The translations under genes were made by a program, and so were the position numbers. Source: Collinsella aerofaciens (lineage in GTDB: Bacteria; Actinomycetota; Coriobacteriia; Coriobacteriales; Coriobacteriaceae). Taken from it: 64,000 nucleotides of DNA. The notes under the pieces were generated by a model that was not told the origin of the DNA, made no database searches, and worked only from the letters and a program-made list of their open reading frames with translations. Numbering within the stretch: position 1 is the stretch's first letter; every line of letters begins with the position of its first letter. The stretch spans positions 1 through 64,000 of the forward strand of contig NZ_SPFY01000005.1 in NCBI RefSeq assembly GCF_005844325.1. Direction: 5' to 3'. This document shows positions 7,409-14,697 of the stretch, in pieces.

Positions 7409-8491
7409 TTACCAGATGCTCGGCCAGAGACCAAGCGGGCCAGCGCCCAGGATGCCAAGGACGAAGAGCAGGAGAATGCCCTTGGTCGGGGTCCAGCTGT
7501 GCTTAGCGAACATGTAGTAAAGCAGCAGCGTAAGCATAAGCGGGACGAGCTTCGGGACGATGGTGTTGAGGGTGTCGGCAACAGAGAAGTTGACCGGATC
7601 CTCGGTAACGGTGCCGTAGGTCACGGACTCCATGCCGTTGCCCAGATCGGTGACGCCGCACTCGACAGCGTTGCCGTCGGCATCGGAAGCGGTAAGGGCG
7701 TTGCCGTCCTTATCGGTCATGGCGATGGTACCGGCCTCAGCGGTCTCGGTATCGATGCCCTCCATACCGGTGAAGTTCTCGGCCTCCTTCTCGGAGACGA
7801 TCACGGTAGTAGCGGAGAGACCACGGGTGGTGCCATTGGGGATCTGGAGGTTGATCTGGGTGCCACCCATGGTGACGACCAGGCAACCGACGACGAAGAC
7901 GCCCATGATGGAAGCGGCACGCGTGAAGGCCTGCATGTTGGCGGTCAGAGCGTCAATAGCGCTGGTGCCAAGCTTGTAGGACCAGTTCATGAGCCAGAAG
8001 CGCAGAGCGAACTGGACAGCGTTGAAGATCACCAGGAAGATGATCGGCGCAGCAGCGTTGCCGTTGATGGCCATGTTGGAGGTGATGCCGGCCGTGATAG
8101 GCACGAGCGTCAGCCAGAACAGGGCGTCACCGATACCACCGAGCGGGCCCATTGCGGCGACGCGGACGGCGCGGATCGTGGGGATGTCAACCTTGTTCTG
8201 CTCGAGCGAAAGCACGATGCCCATAACAAAGGTGACGAGGAACGGGTGGGTGTTGAAGAACTCCAGGTTGTGGCTCATGGAAGCCGCGAGGTCGTTCTTG
8301 TTGGTGTGGATCTTCTCCAGACCGGGAATGATGGAGTAGAGCCAGCCAGCGGCCTGCATACGCTCGTAGTTGAACGAGGCCTGCAGGAAGCAGGAGCGCC
8401 AAGCCATCTTGTTGAGGGTCTTCTGGTCGAGCTGCGGAGCAGGAGTGAGATCCTCGTAGTGCTCCGGGATCACATACTCATTAGATGCCAT
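7409..8491 (-). CDS. PTS mannose/fructose/sorbose-family IID component
   Basis: A 360-residue membrane component of a mannose-family phosphotransferase. The N-terminal LNKMAWRSCFLQASFNYERMQAAGW, the MSHNLEFFNTHP near residue 75 and the GGIGDALFWLTLVPI near 123 are family motifs, followed by membrane helices. The start is the ATG at 8491, overlapping the IIC stop by 11 nt, which suggests translational coupling. Residues about 220-300 form a hydrophilic Thr/Asp/Glu-rich stretch (for example TDKDGNALTASDADGNAVE) before the last helices. IID proteins are usually nearer 270-300 residues, so this looks like an extra loop domain. With IIC it forms the sugar channel. Confidence 0.93.
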   Translation of the reverse strand: MASNEYVIPEHYEDLTPAPQLDQKTLNKMAWRSCFLQASFNYERMQAAGWLYSIIPGLEKIHTNKNDLAASMSHNLEFFNTHPFLVTFVMGIVLSLEQNKVDIPTIRAVRVAAMGPLGGIGDALFWLTLVPITAGITSNMAINGNAAAPIIFLVIFNAVQFALRFWLMNWSYKLGTSAIDALTANMQAFTRAASIMGVFVVGCLVVTMGGTQINLQIPNGTTRGLSATTVIVSEKEAENFTGMEGIDTETAEAGTIAMTDKDGNALTASDADGNAVECGVTDLGNGMESVTYGTVTEDPVNFSVADTLNTIVPKLVPLMLTLLLYYMFAKHSWTPTKGILLLFVLGILGAGPLGLWPSIW

Positions 8492-9281
8492 CTTCGAAGT
8501 CACCTCCGTCAGAAACAGCTGCACCCTTCAGCTCGGTCTGCTGCTGGAAGTCCCAGAAAGCGATGCCGAAGCCGATGAGAGCGAGGATGAGCAGAGCAGG
8601 AGTTGCCAGAGAATCGTTGGCAACGGTGATGAGCGCGAGGCCAAAGCCCATGAGGAAGAAGCCCCACATATCGCGGTTCATCATAACCTTGAGCAGGACG
8701 GCGAAGCCGACGAAGCGCATCATGCCGCCTGCAGCGGACAGACCGGTCTGCAGCCAAGTCGGGATGGCGGAAGCGATGGTCTGACCAATGGTAGCGCCAG
8801 CGATGAAGAACAGGGTGACGACGACAGCGAAGATCAGGCCGAGCAGAGCCATGGCGAAGTAGTTCAGGCGCTCGATGCCCTTGGTGTCCGCGTTGTGAGC
8901 CATGTTATCGGCCGTGGACATAAGCGGGGACATAAGCGTGAAGACCAGGGTAACGCCGAGCTGGCCAAGCAGAGCGAACGGAATGGCGAGGCCGACTGCC
9001 GCGTTGGGCTCGAGGCCCGTGGCGATAGCGAGAATGGCTGCCATGATGCCGCCGATGACGGCGTTAGGCGGCTGAGCGCCTCCGATCGGCATGTTGCCGA
9101 TCGTCATGAGCTGATAGGTACCACCCACGAGAAGACCGGTGTTGAGGTCGCCAAGGATAAGACCGATGACGGCGCCGGTGACGATGGGCTGATAGAGAGA
9201 CTCGAGGAAGTCAAACTGGTCGATTGCCGCGATGAACGTGACGACGAAGACCAGAGCGATCTGGATGATCGAGTATTCCAT
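8481..9281 (-). CDS. PTS mannose/fructose/sorbose-family IIC component
   Basis: A 266-residue polytopic membrane protein. AAIDQFDFLESLYQPIVTGAVIGLILGDLNTGLLVGGTYQL near residues 18-58 and PIGGAQPPNAVIGGI near 65-80 are characteristic of mannose-family IIC permeases (AgaW/AgaC/ManY type), which with IID move the sugar across the membrane. A strong AAAGGAGGAG site precedes the ATG. The 3' end overlaps IID by 11 nt. The last 20 residues (ELKGAAVSDGGDFEDG) are acidic and cytoplasmic. Confidence 0.94.
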   Translation of the reverse strand: MEYSIIQIALVFVVTFIAAIDQFDFLESLYQPIVTGAVIGLILGDLNTGLLVGGTYQLMTIGNMPIGGAQPPNAVIGGIMAAILAIATGLEPNAAVGLAIPFALLGQLGVTLVFTLMSPLMSTADNMAHNADTKGIERLNYFAMALLGLIFAVVVTLFFIAGATIGQTIASAIPTWLQTGLSAAGGMMRFVGFAVLLKVMMNRDMWGFFLMGFGLALITVANDSLATPALLILALIGFGIAFWDFQQQTELKGAAVSDGGDFEDGI

Positions 9282-9371
9282 CTTGCTCCTCCTTTCAAAA
9301 TGAATGTACGCACTTTGGATTTCACGTACAGAATGTCAGGGTTTCATTCCTGACAACGTGGATCATGAGGA

Positions 9372-9854
9372 TTACGAGAAGAGCTTGCTCGTGTCCTCAA
9401 CAGGCGTGCTCGGAACGCGCCTGATCTCCAACTCCACCCCCAATTCCTGCAGCTCTTTAAACGCAGCGACATCCTCGTCGTTAACTGCGACGGAGGTGGC
9501 GACTTGGCGCTTTCCTTCCGACATGTGCATGTTGCCGATGTTTACCTTCTTTATAGGCACACCGCCCTTGACGAGCGTAAGCACGTCTTCCGGTGTTTCG
9601 GCCACGATGAAGATCTTCTGGCGCGGGCTCGCCTTGCCAATGACGTCGATGGTCTTCTGCAGAGAGAAGAAACGCGTAGCGACGCCGGCGGGAGCGGCCA
9701 TCTTCATGAGGTTCTGGCGCATGGTGTTGGACGCCACGTCGTCGTTGGCGACGAGGATGAGGTTGGAGCCCAGGGTGGAGTTCCACTGGGTGGCAACCTG
9801 ACCATGAACCAGTCGGTTATCGATGCGGGTAAGAAGAATGTTGGGTTCTGCCAT
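9372..9854 (-). CDS. PTS mannose/fructose/sorbose-family IIB component
   Basis: A 160-residue cytoplasmic phosphotransfer protein. The N-terminal LLTRIDNRLVHGQVATQW holds the phosphorylated His at about position 17 of the family motif RID-R-L-HGQV. It accepts phosphate from IIA (10172-10615) and passes it to the sugar in the IIC/IID channel. KKVNIGNMHMSEGKRQV near residue 98 is also typical. An AAGGAAG ribosome site precedes the ATG. The 90-nt gap to IIC carries the IIC ribosome site and no other gene. Confidence 0.94.
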   Translation of the reverse strand: MAEPNILLTRIDNRLVHGQVATQWNSTLGSNLILVANDDVASNTMRQNLMKMAAPAGVATRFFSLQKTIDVIGKASPRQKIFIVAETPEDVLTLVKGGVPIKKVNIGNMHMSEGKRQVATSVAVNDEDVAAFKELQELGVELEIRRVPSTPVEDTSKLFS

Positions 9855-9890
9855 GTTGATCAGCTTCCTTTCGTTATTTGCTGACGACAG

Positions 9891-10172
9891 TTACTTGATC
9901 TCCTGAATCGCGTAACGCGAAACATCTACGACGGCTCCGGATCGGACTTTGATCTGGACCTTCTCGCCTTCGATGCCTTTGACGGTTCCGTAGATACCGC
10001 CGGCGAAAAGAACCTCTTGACCCGGCTTGAGCTCGGTGTGCAGCTCCTTGAAGTACTTCTGCTTCTTCTTCATGTTGATTTGCGACCAGATGGTGTAAAT
10101 CAAGCCCATGATGACAAGCAGGCCTAAAAGAGCGACCGAGGAGCTCAGGACGTTGGCTCCGAAATCGGCCAT
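9891..10172 (-). CDS. YajC-like small membrane protein inside the PTS operon
   Basis: A 93-residue protein with one N-terminal membrane helix (residues about 8-28), a basic KKKQKYFKEL turn and the compact YajC domain with LKPGQEVLFAGGIYGTVKGIEGEKVQIKV. YajC is an accessory of the Sec translocase, normally next to secDF. Here the ATG overlaps the IIA stop by 1 nt, so it is co-translated with the PTS genes. Similar yajC-type genes occur in hexosamine or hyaluronate PTS operons of streptococci (from memory), so this is likely a PTS-linked paralogue whose function in uptake is unknown. Confidence 0.85.
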   Translation of the reverse strand: MADFGANVLSSSVALLGLLVIMGLIYTIWSQINMKKKQKYFKELHTELKPGQEVLFAGGIYGTVKGIEGEKVQIKVRSGAVVDVSRYAIQEIK

Positions 10173-10615
10173 TAGATGCCGTCCTCGTCGCCGAAGATAT
10201 CCTCTTCGTCGGAGCCGGCAACGGATGCGACCGTCTGGGCGGTGATGCCCGTCTGGCCAACGGTCACGGCCTGCTCGCCAAGCTCGGCGAGCGTGGCATT
10301 GCCGCGGAGGAACAGAAGCTCAATAACCATGGGAAGGTTGGTGCCAGTCAGAACCTCGACGTTGTCGACATCCTGGGCAATCATCATCGACTGGTTGAAC
10401 GGGGTGCCGCCAAGCAGGTCGGTAAAGACGAGCACGCCATCGCACTCCTCGCGCATGGCGGTAATAGCGGCGCGGAGATCCTCACCGTAGGAAGCAGCCT
10501 GGTCGCCCTCAAAAGGAACGACGGTAAAAGCAGGCTGGTCGCCGGCAACCATAGCGATAGCGCTTGCAAGGCCGGGTGCGAACTGTCCATGACCGGTAAG
10601 AATAAAGCCAACCAT
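10172..10615 (-). CDS. PTS mannose-family IIA component
   Basis: A 147-residue protein with the IIA(Man) fold. MVGFILTGHGQFAPGLASA carries the phosphorylated His at position 9, and VLVFTDLLGGTPFNQSM near residue 61 is the second family motif. It receives phosphate from HPr and hands it to IIB. First gene of the operon IIA-YajC-IIB-IIC-IID, with a GAAGGGA ribosome site. The stop shares one base with the YajC start. The last 15 residues are acidic. The 630-bp region upstream holds the operator-like repeats. Confidence 0.94.
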   Translation of the reverse strand: MVGFILTGHGQFAPGLASAIAMVAGDQPAFTVVPFEGDQAASYGEDLRAAITAMREECDGVLVFTDLLGGTPFNQSMMIAQDVDNVEVLTGTNLPMVIELLFLRGNATLAELGEQAVTVGQTGITAQTVASVAGSDEEDIFGDEDGI

Positions 10616-10731
10616 TCAAATTTCCCTTCCGAAGGTGCGTACGATCTGTGTCCGATGATTTTCGGAAGCCAGCGGGCGCTCGCCCTTAAAGCTTCTTAGA
10701 AAGCGTTCTTTGAAGACCAGTGGTTTCTAAA

Positions 10732-10745
10732 CTGGTAGTAACCAC
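10732..10745. promoter_or_regulatory. GntR-type operator upstream of the PTS operon
   Basis: CTGGTAGTAACCAC differs in one base from the palindrome before agaS. It lies just downstream of a TATAGT hexamer on the minus strand, a position suited to blocking transcription of the IIA gene 117 bp away. Confidence 0.65.
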
Positions 10746-11038
10746 GTGACGTGTTGTTGTCACTATATCACCCCAGAAGAGGTCGCTTTCGTTGATTCAT
10801 ACGGTAAAACGTTTTTGCACCGCTCACGGTGATATTTCGACCGTTTACCGGTCGTTAACACTTCTACCTGCGGTTTTGAAACCGTTTCGAAATGCTTTGG
10901 CAAAAGATCGGATCTTTTCCTGTGTCTAAACAACGCAGGGCGGCTAAAAATAGCGTGTAGAAAAATTGCAGGTCATTGTGAAGATATGTGAATTGGTCTT
11001 TTTGACTTAATACCAGTTAGAACCAGTTTTGAGATTAT

Positions 11039-11068
11039 CGGTGAACGGTAGTTTTCGACCGTTCACCG
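11039..11068. repeat. Perfect 11-bp inverted repeat in the PTS upstream region
   Basis: CGGTGAACGGT and ACCGTTCACCG enclose an 8-bp centre. The right part TTCGACCGTTCACCGGT repeats, with one change, the motif at about 10835-10851, and a third CGTTTTACCGT occurs inverted near 10800. It may be a binding site for a regulator other than the GntR protein, or an RNA hairpin. Confidence 0.6.
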
Positions 11069-11163
11069 GTTACTTGCAATCGTTTGCAGTTGTTTTCCCA
11101 GATGAATTAGGGGAACCCGATGGAGCATTGTGCGGGCTCGAGGCCTACCCCAGTGGTTTCGGT

Positions 11164-11204
11164 AACAAAAAGCCCGCTAGAACGTTGTCCGTTCTAGCGG
11201 GCTT
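11164..11204 (-). terminator. Terminator after the SurA-like gene
   Basis: A 15-bp near-perfect stem (11170-11184 with 11190-11204, core GCCCGCTAGAACG) is followed on the minus strand by TTTTTGTT. It lies 40 bp past the stop at 11246. Confidence 0.9.
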
Positions 11205-11245
11205 AATCAGGTAGATCGGTTAGCGCGCAGTAGTTCAGGCAAACC

Positions 11246-12331
11246 TTACGCAAACAGGCCGTAGATGCTGATGTTGGCCTTGGCGTACAGGCCGTTAGCG
11301 TACTCGGTCCACTTGGAGCTGGCGCTCGAAGCCTGCGAAGAGTACTGCTGGTAAGCAGTGTAGTAGGCGGTCATAGCCTGCTTATAGGTAGCGCTATCGG
11401 CCGTAAAGGCATCGTCGGCAAAGGCCTTAGCGTAGGTGCCGTTCTCGTCCTTCCAGGTACCCTTCGAGCTATCCCACTCGTCGCCGGCAAGGTTGATGAT
11501 GTAGTCGGCGTAATCCTTGCTCGCGGTGTCCTCATTGCCGTCAGAAGGCTCGGTCGGAGCGGTCGGCATGCTTGCGGAGCTATCGCCCACCTTCTTCTTG
11601 TAGAGCTTCTGCAGCGTCGCGGACTGGCGGACGATCTGCTTGGCCTGGTCCTTGGACACGCCATACTGCGTGGCCATGGTCTTGTAGTCCGAAGTGCCGA
11701 TGGAATCCTCGGCGTATTTCTTCATCTCCTTAGAAGAGACGGTGATGCCCTCGTCCTCGGCAGCATCGAGCAGGATCTTGTTGCGCACGTAGGACAGGAT
11801 GACGTCGGCAGACGGAGCGGTATAGTTGCCGTCGTCGTCCTTGACGGTGTCGAGGCTGTACTGGCTCTCGATGGCCTCGCGTGCGGTGATGTCACTCTTC
11901 TTGCCGTTGTAGCTGTAGCTTGCCACGGTCGAATCGAGCTGGTCCTCGGTCAGGGTCGACGAGCCGACACCCTTGCCGCCAAAACCACCATTGCCAATAA
12001 AGAAGCCAATCACGGCAGCAATCACGACTGCAACCACAAAGGCGGCAATCATCGTCTTCTTGTGCTTGCAAGTGTGGTCATCCACGTCGGAGTCGTCGTC
12101 CTCGTCCTGCTCCTCGGGCATCAGATCCTCGTCAGCGGCATCCGCGGCAATCTGAGCCTCCAGACGGGCGTCCTCCTCCTCGGCCGTCGTACCGGCAGCA
12201 ATGTGCTCGGCAGACGTACCGGTGACCAGGTCGATCTTCTCGTCCTCGTCACCGTCGGGGCCTTCGCCGCGCTCGATGATCTGGATGCCGTCGATCTCGT
12301 CCTTCTCGTCCTTCTTTTGAATCAGACCCAT
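11246..12331 (-). CDS. Membrane-anchored SurA-N-like chaperone protein
   Basis: A 361-residue protein. Residues 1-90 are strongly acidic (DEDEK, EEQDEDDDSDVDD) and cytoplasmic, residues about 93-113 (MIAAFVVAVVIAAVIGFFIG) are a membrane helix, and the outer part resembles the helical N-terminal domain of SurA/PrsA/trigger-factor-type folding factors: DVILSYVRNKILLDAAEDEGITV and VSKDQAKQIVRQSATLQKLYKKKVG. No parvulin catalytic domain is evident, so isomerase activity is unlikely. Probably an extracytoplasmic chaperone. It has its own leader gap after the isocitrate dehydrogenase gene and ends in a terminator. Confidence 0.65.
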   Translation of the reverse strand: MGLIQKKDEKDEIDGIQIIERGEGPDGDEDEKIDLVTGTSAEHIAAGTTAEEEDARLEAQIAADAADEDLMPEEQDEDDDSDVDDHTCKHKKTMIAAFVVAVVIAAVIGFFIGNGGFGGKGVGSSTLTEDQLDSTVASYSYNGKKSDITAREAIESQYSLDTVKDDDGNYTAPSADVILSYVRNKILLDAAEDEGITVSSKEMKKYAEDSIGTSDYKTMATQYGVSKDQAKQIVRQSATLQKLYKKKVGDSSASMPTAPTEPSDGNEDTASKDYADYIINLAGDEWDSSKGTWKDENGTYAKAFADDAFTADSATYKQAMTAYYTAYQQYSSQASSASSKWTEYANGLYAKANISIYGLFA

Positions 12332-12369
12332 ATCGGTTACTCCTTGTTAGGAAACATAGTCTTCAATAG

Positions 12370-12398
12370 AATACGCCCGACAGAGTGCCGGGCGTATT
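12370..12398 (-). terminator. Hairpin between the dehydrogenase and SurA-like genes
   Basis: AATACGCCCG (12370-12379) pairs perfectly with CGGGCGTATT (12389-12398). The T-run after it is weak, so it may be a poor terminator or a leader structure of the downstream gene. Confidence 0.5.
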
Positions 12399-12457
12399 GA
12401 TTCTTAGGTTATACGCAAACACTTAAGTACTATTTAGGCGTTTGCAGCGTGCATACC

Positions 12458-13543
12458 TTAGGCCAGGTGCGCGATAACGGCATCGGCAAAGGCCTGTGTG
12501 CCCACGGCGCCCTCGACGGAGCCGGTCTGGGCACGACGCACGTCACCGGTAACCTGCTCGCCCTCGTCGAGCGTGGCAGATACGGCGGCACGGATACGAT
12601 TGGCAGCGTCGTTCTCGCCCAGGTGATCGAGCATCATCGCAGCAGAGAGGATCTCGGCCGTGGGGTTGGCGATATCCTGACCGGCGATATCGGGCGCGGA
12701 GCCGTGCGTTGCCTCGAAGATGGCGCAGTCGGCACCGATGTTGGAGCCGGGGGCCATCCCTAAGCCGCCCACCAGGCCGGCGCACAGGTCGCTCACGATG
12801 TCACCGTACAGGTTGGGCAGCACCAGGACATCGAAGTCGTTGGGGTTTTGGACCAGGCCCATGCAGGTGGCGTCGACGATCTTGTCGTTGAACTCGATAT
12901 CGGGATAGTTGGCGGCCACCTCGCGCGCAACGCGCAGGAACAGGCCATCGGTCGCCTTCATGATGTTGGCCTTATGCACGGCCGTCACCTTTTTGCGGCC
13001 GCAGCGGCGGGCGTACTCAAAGGCGTACTCCACAATGCGGCGGCTCTTGGCGATGGAGATGGGCTTGATCGAGATAGCGGAATCGGCGGCGAAGGCCTTC
13101 TGACCCGAGCGCTCGACAAGCTGCGAGAGCTCCTCGACCTCGGCAGCCCCCTCATCGAACTCGATGCCGGCATAGAGGTCCTCGGTGTTCTCGCGCACGA
13201 TGACCAGGTCGACGTCGCGGAAGCGCGAGCCGTCGCCCGGCTGCGACAGGCAGGGGCGCACGCAGGCGTACAGGTCAAAGTGCTTGCGCAGGGCCACGTT
13301 GACGCTGCGGAAACCCGTGCCGACCGGCGTGGTGATGGGACCCTTGATGGCAACCTTGGTCTCGGCGACCGCATCGAGCACATGTTGGGGCAGCGGCGTG
13401 CCAAACTCGTCCATGACGCCGGCACCGGCCTCCTGGACGTTCCAATTGATCTGGACACCGGCAGCCTCGACCACGCGGCGCATGGCCTGCGTAATCTCGG
13501 GACCGATACCGTCACCGGGAATCAGGACTACATCGTGCGCCAT
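12458..13543 (-). CDS. Isocitrate/isopropylmalate dehydrogenase family protein, probably NAD-dependent isocitrate dehydrogenase
   Basis: A 361-residue beta-decarboxylating dehydrogenase. The N-terminal [13 protein letters not shown], the substrate loop [25 protein letters not shown] near residues 77-100, [14 protein letters not shown] near 115, [15 protein letters not shown] near 188, and [10 protein letters not shown] with [12 protein letters not shown] near 245-265 are all present. [15 protein letters not shown] resembles the homodimeric NAD-dependent isocitrate and homoisocitrate dehydrogenases more than LeuB. It oxidises isocitrate to 2-oxoglutarate for glutamate supply. The ATG is 6 nt after the HEAT gene stop, so it is in the same operon. 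Confidence 0.85.
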   Translation of the reverse strand: MAHDVVLIPGDGIGPEITQAMRRVVEAAGVQINWNVQEAGAGVMDEFGTPLPQHVLDAVAETKVAIKGPITTPVGTGFRSVNVALRKHFDLYACVRPCLSQPGDGSRFRDVDLVIVRENTEDLYAGIEFDEGAAEVEELSQLVERSGQKAFAADSAISIKPISIAKSRRIVEYAFEYARRCGRKKVTAVHKANIMKATDGLFLRVAREVAANYPDIEFNDKIVDATCMGLVQNPNDFDVLVLPNLYGDIVSDLCAGLVGGLGMAPGSNIGADCAIFEATHGSAPDIAGQDIANPTAEILSAAMMLDHLGENDAANRIRAAVSATLDEGEQVTGDVRRAQTGSVEGAVGTQAFADAVIAHLA

Positions 13544-13549
13544 AATCTG

Positions 13550-14248
13550 TTACTCCTCGTCTTCGGCGTCGTCAGATTTTTTAACGGTAGCACGCTTCTT
13601 CTTTTTGGAGAGATCCAGGCCAAAACGTTTAACAAGCATTTCGCAAATCTCGCTCGAACGGGCCTTGAGATAGCTGCCCTTGCCGTTCTCGGCGTCGAAC
13701 TTAAGGCGCAGCGCGAGCTTCTCGGCGACCTCGGCGTCAATCTCGCCCTGGCCAAACTCGTACAGGCAACCGAGCATGTCGCGATACTCAAGGTCGCCGT
13801 GGTAGCACTGGATAGCCTCGTCCAGGATGGGCCAAGCCTCGCGCGAACGCTCGACACTCGCGGCGCCCCATACGCACAGCAGGCGGAAGGCGGCATAGCG
13901 CAGCGTGGAGGAGATCTCGTCGAACAGCGCGGTCTCGGCGCCCTCAAAGGCATCGCCCAGCTGCTCGGGGCAGGTGGTGGCGAGCGCCGTCAGGGCATCG
14001 AGGGCCTCCCAGCGGGTCTGCGCCTCGGGGCGGTCGAGCGCCTCGATCAGCGCGGGCACGCAGGGCACGACGCGCTGCGGATCGCGCTCGGCAAGCAGGT
14101 GCAGCACGCGGGCGGCAAACTGGCGGATGCGGCGCGTGGGGCAGCCGAGCTCCTTGACCAGACGGTCGACGGCGTTCTCGTTCTCCTCTGCCAGCTGAAG
14201 CTGTGCCAGCTCCTCGTCGGTGAGCTGTTCGTCTTTGTTTTCTGCCAT
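13550..14248 (-). CDS. HEAT-repeat protein
   Basis: A 232-residue soluble protein. Residues about 25-130 contain HEAT-like helical repeats (PTRRIRQFAARVLHLLAERDPQRVVPCVPALIEAL, then TRWEALDALTALATTCPEQL). The C-terminus is lysine-rich then acidic (KKKKRATVKKSDDAEDEE). No catalytic motif is seen; HEAT repeats usually mediate protein contacts. It lies in an operon between a small membrane protein (15-nt gap) and the isocitrate dehydrogenase gene (6-nt gap). Function unknown. Confidence 0.75.
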   Translation of the reverse strand: MAENKDEQLTDEELAQLQLAEENENAVDRLVKELGCPTRRIRQFAARVLHLLAERDPQRVVPCVPALIEALDRPEAQTRWEALDALTALATTCPEQLGDAFEGAETALFDEISSTLRYAAFRLLCVWGAASVERSREAWPILDEAIQCYHGDLEYRDMLGCLYEFGQGEIDAEVAEKLALRLKFDAENGKGSYLKARSSEICEMLVKRFGLDLSKKKKRATVKKSDDAEDEE

Positions 14249-14263
14249 AGTTACCTCTTCTTA

Positions 14264-14692
14264 CTATTTCTTAGCGTGCTTGCCAGCACCCTTGCTGTCA
14301 TCGGTGACCGAGATGAGCTGTCGGTCGGCCGCGCCATTGCGACGCGCACGGCGGCGTTCCTCAGCGTCGCCCGCGTCGGCGGCGGCGCGATGAGCCTTGT
14401 TGACGTTAAAGACCTCGTCGTGCTTGCGCCACGGACCGACGGACTCGCCAAAGCTCATCTTAAGACCGGCGATAAAGCCGCCGAGCCAGCCGATCGGCGC
14501 AAACTGCACCAGCGGGAACAGCGAGAACACCCAGGTCAGTAGGACGACTGCCGCCGCTCCTGCAAAATTGGCAATCCAGTAGTCGCGCTTGGTGATCACG
14601 CGCTTTTCGCACGCCCACTGGCCGCACAAAAAGCCAATATAGATCGCAAAGATAAAGAGCACCAGCGCGAGCACCACGAACGTCCAGCTCAT
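14264..14692 (-). CDS. Conserved membrane protein of unknown function
   Basis: A 142-residue protein from the ATG at 14692 (MSWTFVVLALVLFIFAIYIG). Two or three membrane helices lie in the first 75 residues; then a conserved-looking FGESVGPWRKHDEVFNVNKAHRAA and a basic tail (ERRRARRNG). No family recognised. It begins 5 nt after the oxidoreductase stop and precedes the HEAT gene by 15 nt, so the four genes 15777 to 12458 form one operon. Confidence 0.7.
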   Translation of the reverse strand: MSWTFVVLALVLFIFAIYIGFLCGQWACEKRVITKRDYWIANFAGAAAVVLLTWVFSLFPLVQFAPIGWLGGFIAGLKMSFGESVGPWRKHDEVFNVNKAHRAAADAGDAEERRRARRNGAADRQLISVTDDSKGAGKHAKK

Positions 14693-14697
14693 GGGCG

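Larger units (their letters stand above)
10616..11163. promoter_or_regulatory. Long regulatory region of the PTS operon
   Basis: No gene is seen here. The region is AT-richer than its surroundings. From the gene outward it holds an inverted repeat ACCAGT/ACTGGT at 10716-10736, the operator-like CTGGTAGTAACCAC at 10732-10745, a TATAGT -10-like hexamer on the minus strand at 10762-10767, the motif TTCGACCGTTTACCGGT at about 10835-10851, a related ACCAGTTAGAACCAGT at 11012-11027, and an 11-bp perfect inverted repeat CGGTGAACGGT/ACCGTTCACCG at 11039-11068. This suggests control by the local GntR protein and perhaps a second factor. Confidence 0.6.
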
